From an uncultured Clostridia bacterium (lineage in GTDB: Bacteria; Bacillota_A; Clostridia; TANB77; CAG-508): a stretch of DNA of 27,307 bases. The notes beneath the pieces are model-generated. The model was not told the origin of the DNA and ran no database searches. It saw only the letters and a list, made by a program, of their open reading frames with translations. Where the stretch lies: assembly GCA_947625985.1 (NCBI GenBank), contig CANQQF010000022.1, forward strand, positions 1-27,307, in the 5' to 3' direction. Positions 22,978 through 27,307 of the stretch are shown piece by piece (the stretch's first letter is position 1; every line of letters begins with the position of its first letter). The translations under genes were made by a program, and so were the position numbers.

Positions 22978-25024
22978 ATTCCCAAAAACAAATACTATAT
23001 CTCATCTTATAAAATGTACTCGAATCACTTGATTCCAAAAGTCCATTTTCTGACACTAATCCTCCTATTATTGAATTTATTATAAGCATAAAGAATGTTA
23101 TTATTATAGTAATTTTTAATATGTATTTTTTTATTTCTTTACTTTGTATTTTATTGACTATAATAAATAAAGTTAAATAACTTGCTATATTTAATAACCA
23201 AGCATAATCCATTGAGTATCTCTGTAATGTCCCTGCTACTGCAACATTGAATATACATAATATTAATCCTACAATAGTCATTAAACAAATATTATTATAA
23301 GCCTCTTTATCCACAATTTTTTTCTTTAACCCTATTAAAAATACTAATAAGAAATTTATAGGATTTAATATAAATAGTCCACATACTAACCTATATACAT
23401 AATAGTATCCGAAAAAAGGTATTTGAGAATCATATTGATATTCAAAAAATGGAAATGTTCCTGTAACTTTTGGTAGGCTAATTAATTGAGTCAATACCCC
23501 AGTTGGTATACTCATTACCCTATTTTTTAAATTTCTCATATCATTTACTGTTAACTGATATTTGGCTCCGAACTCAAATATATTTTCAAACCTCACATAG
23601 TTATAAACCATTTGAAAAATCCCAAACAATATATATGGTATAGATACAGAAAGTATAAGTTTTGCAATATTTTTTCTTTCCTTTATATTCTTTATTAATA
23701 TTTGTATAATCTTAGGTAAAAAGATTAATGAAACTATTAAATGGTTTGGTCTACAAGTTACGGCTGCAGCCAAACAAATCGAACTAAAAACTAAATATCT
23801 ATATTTTATTTCTTCTTTTTGTATCGCTTTAAACATAAACCATATCCCTAATGATGAAAAGCAAACTGCTGAAGTTAATACAAATTCATATACATCTGGT
23901 CTTCTATTTACCCAAAAAATCAAACTTCCCGATATTGTACCAATTATTGCTAACACTAAATAATTGAAATTTAAATTTTTAAACCACTTTTTATATAATA
24001 ATATTATTATCTTTGTTAATGCTATCATTGTAATCAAAGTAAAAATTAATATTCCAAATTTGGCTGATACAAACACATGAAATATTTTATCCCCCAAAAA
24101 TGGTAACAATAAGAATGGTAATATTCCAAAATATGGATAATATTTATTATTATATAACGCTATATCCCATACATAATTTGTGTTACTCCTTTCAGTATTA
24201 TCATATGGATTATCCAGTGACAATAATTTTTGCGTAGGAGCTTCTATTAAATTGATTTGTCCACTTCTTAATGCTCTATTTATTTTTTCATAAAGTGAAC
24301 TATTGAAATCTGTACTATTTGAAATCCATATTGTAAATAATGCCATCATAGCTACTATAATACTTAATATGGTTACCTGAATAATATTATTTGAAGAATA
24401 CGGCATTTTAAATATCTTGCCATTTAATAATTCATAAATTAATAAAGTTATAGTAACTAGGAATAAAACTCTAAGAATATTAAAGTTAAATGGTACATCT
24501 TCATTTATCTTTATATCTGAAACTGTTATCTGTGTATTATTGTCATTTGGATAAAATTCTATTTTTAACTTTTCACTTTTTCCAGATAAATAACAAGTTA
24601 CATATTTACTTCTTTCAACATTATTAACTAATGTCTTTAAAGGTAACTCTCTATAATCTTTACTCGTTTCATCGGTATAATAAACTCTATAATCTAAAGC
24701 TTCCTCATCGTCCAATTCTATATCAAGTTTCAGTGTTCCAACCTCTGCTTCTATATTATTTACTTCTATATAGGAACCATTTCTATTAAGAATATAACTA
24801 TTATTTTCATAATCTGCATTTTCAATTGTTAAATCATTAGTATTAAATGTCTTTTCAGTATATTCTTTAAATTTCAATCTAAAACTATTACAATTAAAAA
24901 TATATACTTCTAAAGCTATTACTATTAAAATAATTCTTAATATACTTTTTATTTTACTCTTCATTTTATGTAATGCAAAGAATAGTATTATAAATACTAT
25001 TGTTATTAGACCAAATGCTAACAT
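22976..25024 (-). CDS. Large polytopic membrane protein, possible GT-C-type glycosyltransferase
   Basis: 682 residues. One N-terminal helix pair (about 1-45) is followed by an extracytoplasmic beta-rich domain (about 50-170) and then about ten further hydrophobic helices. Motifs resembling membrane mannosyl/arabinosyl-type transferases: WDIALYNNKYYPYFGILPFLLLP in the first large loop, and FWVNRRPDVYEF. No family is certain. The ATG at 25024 begins one base after the stop of the flavoprotein gene, with AAGGAAGG 8 bases upstream. An ATG at 25048 would overlap and lacks a good ribosome site. Coupling to a UDP-galactopyranose-mutase-like enzyme suggests surface polysaccharide synthesis, which is inference. 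Confidence 0.65.
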   Translation of the reverse strand: MLAFGLITIVFIILFFALHKMKSKIKSILRIILIVIALEVYIFNCNSFRLKFKEYTEKTFNTNDLTIENADYENNSYILNRNGSYIEVNNIEAEVGTLKLDIELDDEEALDYRVYYTDETSKDYRELPLKTLVNNVERSKYVTCYLSGKSEKLKIEFYPNDNNTQITVSDIKINEDVPFNFNILRVLFLVTITLLIYELLNGKIFKMPYSSNNIIQVTILSIIVAMMALFTIWISNSTDFNSSLYEKINRALRSGQINLIEAPTQKLLSLDNPYDNTERSNTNYVWDIALYNNKYYPYFGILPFLLLPFLGDKIFHVFVSAKFGILIFTLITMIALTKIIILLYKKWFKNLNFNYLVLAIIGTISGSLIFWVNRRPDVYEFVLTSAVCFSSLGIWFMFKAIQKEEIKYRYLVFSSICLAAAVTCRPNHLIVSLIFLPKIIQILIKNIKERKNIAKLILSVSIPYILFGIFQMVYNYVRFENIFEFGAKYQLTVNDMRNLKNRVMSIPTGVLTQLISLPKVTGTFPFFEYQYDSQIPFFGYYYVYRLVCGLFILNPINFLLVFLIGLKKKIVDKEAYNNICLMTIVGLILCIFNVAVAGTLQRYSMDYAWLLNIASYLTLFIIVNKIQSKEIKKYILKITIIITFFMLIINSIIGGLVSENGLLESSDSSTFYKMRYSICFWE

Positions 25025-25025
25025 A

Positions 25026-26594
25026 TCATTTTCCTTCCTTGCTTTCATGATATTCTTTTTCAGTATTTACATTCCATATATTGTCTTTTGTTTTTACATT
25101 ATTTTTTATATTATCTACTGTTTCAAAAGCTGTTGCCATAGAATGATCCATATTATTATATCTATGTTGTCCATTTCTACCAACACAATATAAATTATCA
25201 AATTTATTTAGATATTTTATTACTTTATCTATTTCTGAATATGTATCAAAATATGCTGGATAAGCCTTCTTAACTTTTTCTCGATGTGAATCTAGTACAT
25301 CTTTCTTAGATATAATATCCATTTTTTCTAATTCATTTATTGCAAATTCAATGAATTCTTCGTCTGACATATTCCAATATTCATCATTTTCATCACAAAA
25401 ATATTCTAATCCTATCCACACATTTTTTTCTGGATTTTTCACTAAATATGGCGACCAGTTATTAAATATTTGAATTCTTCCTATCTTTACATCTGGCTCT
25501 TGAACATATATCCAGCAATCTGGTACTATGTTACCCAATGTTTTTATATCTGTTTTATTTTCTAAGTTCAATTTTTTTACTAATAATCCTACTGTAATAA
25601 AATCTCTATATGGTAGCCCTTCTCCTATTCTTCTAACATTTTTAGGTACACTTTCTCCCTTAAGTCCTATAACTAAATCTTTTAATGGCATTGAAGAAAT
25701 AAAAATATCACCTTTTATTTTTTTTATTTTTCCATCAACTTCACACTCTACTAATTGTATTCTATTTTTTTCAAATACTATATTTTTTACACTATGTCCT
25801 TTTTTTATTTCTCCACCTAATTTTTCAACTTCTGATGCCAGAGTTTCCCATAATTGACCTGGTCCATATTTTGGATACCAAAACTCTTCTATTAATGATG
25901 TTTCTACTTTTTGTTTTGATTTTTTTGTTTTAAAAACTTTAGAGAACATATCTTTTATAACTGCTCTTATTGACAAACCTTTTACTCTCTGTGCTCCCCA
26001 ATCAGCTGAAATCTGAGAAGGATGTCTTCCCCATAGTTTCTCTGTATATTTTTCAAAAAACATTCCATATAATACTTTTCCGAATCTATTAATATAGAAA
26101 TTTTCCAAAGAGTCTTCTTTCTTTTTTACAAATATAGTTTTTAAATAACTAAACCCAGCTTTTATGGTTCTAACAAATCCCATATTGGCAAATGTTTCTT
26201 TTTTCATACTAACTGGATAATCGAAAAATTTTTTCAAATAGTAAATTCTAGAAACTCTATTTCTTGTTAGCATTACTCTATCTTCTTTTTCTGGATTTGG
26301 TCCACCCTTTTTTAATGGCTTCTTTCTTTTTAGCTTTTTGTCATCGAAAGAATCCGCACCTTGTAGTGGCATTAAATTTTCCCAAAACTCCATTACTTTT
26401 TCATCTTTTGAAAAAAATCTATGCCCTCCAATATCCATCCTATTTCCATTATATCTAACAGTTTTAGATATTCCACCAATCTGATCTGACTCTTCTAATA
26501 TTATTACTTTATACTTTTTGTCTTTATCTTTTAATAGTTCATATGCAGCAGTTAGTCCTGCTGGTCCAGCCCCAATTATTATTACTTTATCCAT
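25026..26594 (-). CDS. FAD-dependent oxidoreductase, UDP-galactopyranose-mutase/protoporphyrinogen-oxidase-like
   Basis: 522 residues. An N-terminal FAD-binding Rossmann motif GAGPAG (8-13) is followed by [16 protein letters not shown] and GGHRFFS (56-62). Next come a substrate region with [29 protein letters not shown], a second FAD segment [11 protein letters not shown], and the C-terminal [23 protein letters not shown] closing the flavin site. This family sits with glycosyltransferases and is commonly annotated NAD(P)/FAD-dependent oxidoreductase; a sugar-ring mutase role is possible but unproven. AAGGAGAG lies 8 bases before the ATG. First gene of a two-gene operon with the membrane protein. 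Confidence 0.82.
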   Translation of the reverse strand: MDKVIIIGAGPAGLTAAYELLKDKDKKYKVIILEESDQIGGISKTVRYNGNRMDIGGHRFFSKDEKVMEFWENLMPLQGADSFDDKKLKRKKPLKKGGPNPEKEDRVMLTRNRVSRIYYLKKFFDYPVSMKKETFANMGFVRTIKAGFSYLKTIFVKKKEDSLENFYINRFGKVLYGMFFEKYTEKLWGRHPSQISADWGAQRVKGLSIRAVIKDMFSKVFKTKKSKQKVETSLIEEFWYPKYGPGQLWETLASEVEKLGGEIKKGHSVKNIVFEKNRIQLVECEVDGKIKKIKGDIFISSMPLKDLVIGLKGESVPKNVRRIGEGLPYRDFITVGLLVKKLNLENKTDIKTLGNIVPDCWIYVQEPDVKIGRIQIFNNWSPYLVKNPEKNVWIGLEYFCDENDEYWNMSDEEFIEFAINELEKMDIISKKDVLDSHREKVKKAYPAYFDTYSEIDKVIKYLNKFDNLYCVGRNGQHRYNNMDHSMATAFETVDNIKNNVKTKDNIWNVNTEKEYHESKEGK

Positions 26595-26633
26595 AAATTT
26601 CTCTCCTTTTATGTGAATTATTTTATCATAAGT

Positions 26634-26668
26634 AAAAAAAAAAATAAAGCTGTTTTACGCTTTATTTT
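26634..26668 (-). terminator. Terminator of the MGMT gene, overlapping its stop codon
   Basis: A 10-bp perfect stem (26641-26650 with 26659-26668), followed by a U-run on the minus strand (A-run 26634-26644). The stop codon 26655-26657 lies in the 8-base loop, so the last codons help form the terminator. Confidence 0.85.
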
Positions 26669-27158
26669 CTAGTTCCAATAGTTTTTTCTTCACATCTATT
26701 CCTCCCGCATAACCTGTTAAACTCCCATCACTTCCTATCACTCTATGACAAGGTATAATTATTGATATAGGATTATGTCCAACAGCACCTCCTACAGCTT
26801 GTGCTGACATTTTTTTCTTATTATTTTGTTTTGCAATTTTTTTTGCTATTTCTCCATATGTCGTTGTTTTTCCATATGGAATCTCACAAAGTAATTTCCA
26901 TACTCGTTTTCTAAAATCACTTCCTCCATATGGATTTAATTTTATTTCATTGATTTGCGGTTTTTCTCCTTTAAAATACCTATCTAACCATTTTCTAGCT
27001 TTTAGTAAAATAGGTAAATCTTTCTGTTCCATTTCTTCTTTAGAAATATTATCACAAAAATATTTCTGTCCTTTTATCCATATTCCTATGATGCTTTGTT
27101 CATCACTCACCACTGTTAACTCTCCTATTGGAGAGTTATAAATCATATAATAAAACAT
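26655..27158 (-). CDS. ogt: Methylated-DNA--protein-cysteine methyltransferase (MGMT/Ogt)
   Basis: Repairs O6-alkylguanine by moving the alkyl group to its own Cys, a single-use reaction. 167 residues, the usual Ogt length. Seen: the N-terminal ribonuclease-like domain (about 1-80); helix-turn-helix with FRKRVWKLLCEIPYGKTTTYGEIA; the Arg-finger region preceding AVGGAVGHNPISIIIPCHRV (Cys137 in PCHRV is the acceptor); GSDGSLTGYAGG; and KKLLELE. Start ATG at 27158 behind GAGGG. Single gene with its own promoter and terminator. Confidence 0.96.
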   Translation of the reverse strand: MFYYMIYNSPIGELTVVSDEQSIIGIWIKGQKYFCDNISKEEMEQKDLPILLKARKWLDRYFKGEKPQINEIKLNPYGGSDFRKRVWKLLCEIPYGKTTTYGEIAKKIAKQNNKKKMSAQAVGGAVGHNPISIIIPCHRVIGSDGSLTGYAGGIDVKKKLLELENKA

Positions 27159-27176
27159 TTCTCATCCCTCATATAT

Positions 27177-27205
27177 ATAATACTAAAAAAGAAATAAAAA
27201 TACAA
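27177..27205 (-). promoter_or_regulatory. Probable promoter of the MGMT gene
   Basis: Minus strand: TTGTAT (27200-27205), 17-bp spacer, TATTAT (27177-27182). Confidence 0.45.
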
Positions 27206-27307
27206 ACCTCTTTTTTATAGATGGTTATACTGTCAATAATTTAGGAAAATTTCACTAAAAAAGTATATAATTTTATTAGCGAAAATTTCACCTATGTATA
27301 ATCTTGA

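Noticed and set aside
25528..25857. Plus-strand open frame opposite the flavoprotein gene
   Set aside because: It mirrors a conserved coding gene, has no ribosome site and shows only composition-driven Phe/Ser/Pro residues. The same holds for the other long antisense frames.
27245..27291. Direct repeat GAAAATTTCAC twice at the window end
   Set aside because: An 11-base A/T-rich repeat is expected by chance in such DNA, and the surrounding region is cut off by the window edge.

Overview
The window looks like the chromosome of a very AT-rich, spore-forming member of the Firmicutes, most likely a clostridium. The grounds are strongly A/T-biased codons, Shine-Dalgarno sites of the AGGAGG type before most genes, and sporulation genes typical of Clostridia and Bacilli (sipL, yunB, yabG-veg, spoIIID, a SpoVB/MurJ-type flippase). 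No phage, transposon or CRISPR array was found. Many promoters are near-perfect TTGACA-17-TATAAT.

Layout. 1-2.2 kb: 3' part of glmS and a small two-helix membrane protein. 2.3-3.5 kb: a Sel1-repeat protein. 3.6-6.0 kb (minus): an unrecognised 703-residue protein followed by an 85-residue protein. 6.3-7.6 kb (minus): tRNA-Met, a charged 109-residue protein, and the MTA/SAH nucleosidase gene. 7.8-12.9 kb: aspS, HU, a lipid II flippase-type transporter, and the rplM-rpsI operon behind a structured leader. 13.0-18.3 kb: an unrecognised 67-residue gene, then yunB, sipL, veg, yabG and a GH25/LysM lysozyme on the minus strand, and spoIIID on the plus strand. 18.3-22.9 kb: an NAD locus in which a PRPP-synthetase-like gene plus a NAMPT-like gene diverge from glutamine-dependent NAD synthetase. 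22.9-27.2 kb (minus): a polytopic membrane protein, a UDP-galactopyranose-mutase-like flavoprotein and an MGMT-type DNA alkyltransferase.

The main discovery is a shared frameshift rule. Both yabG and spoIIID can be read as their expected proteins only if the ribosome (or RNA) skips one base at a CGG codon: at 16512-16514 and 16346-16348 (yabG) and at 18087-18089 (spoIIID). In each case the C is passed over and the following GGN is read as glycine. By hand reading I found no CGG in codon frame in the other genes, although about thirty CGG triplets lie out of frame in them. The one exception is the third-last codon of the 85-residue gene, where the same skip also gives a plausible C-terminus. 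This suggests that CGG is a programmed +1 frameshift signal in this organism, used here in mother-cell sporulation genes.

Other notable signals: two arrays of four TGTTACA boxes at exact 11-bp spacing; a perfect 16-bp inverted repeat that covers the -10 boxes of both divergent NAD promoters; a PRPP-synthetase/NAMPT gene pair arranged like the phage NARP1 NAD-rebuilding pathway; and an inverted repeat that joins the two ends of the 67-residue gene's transcript.
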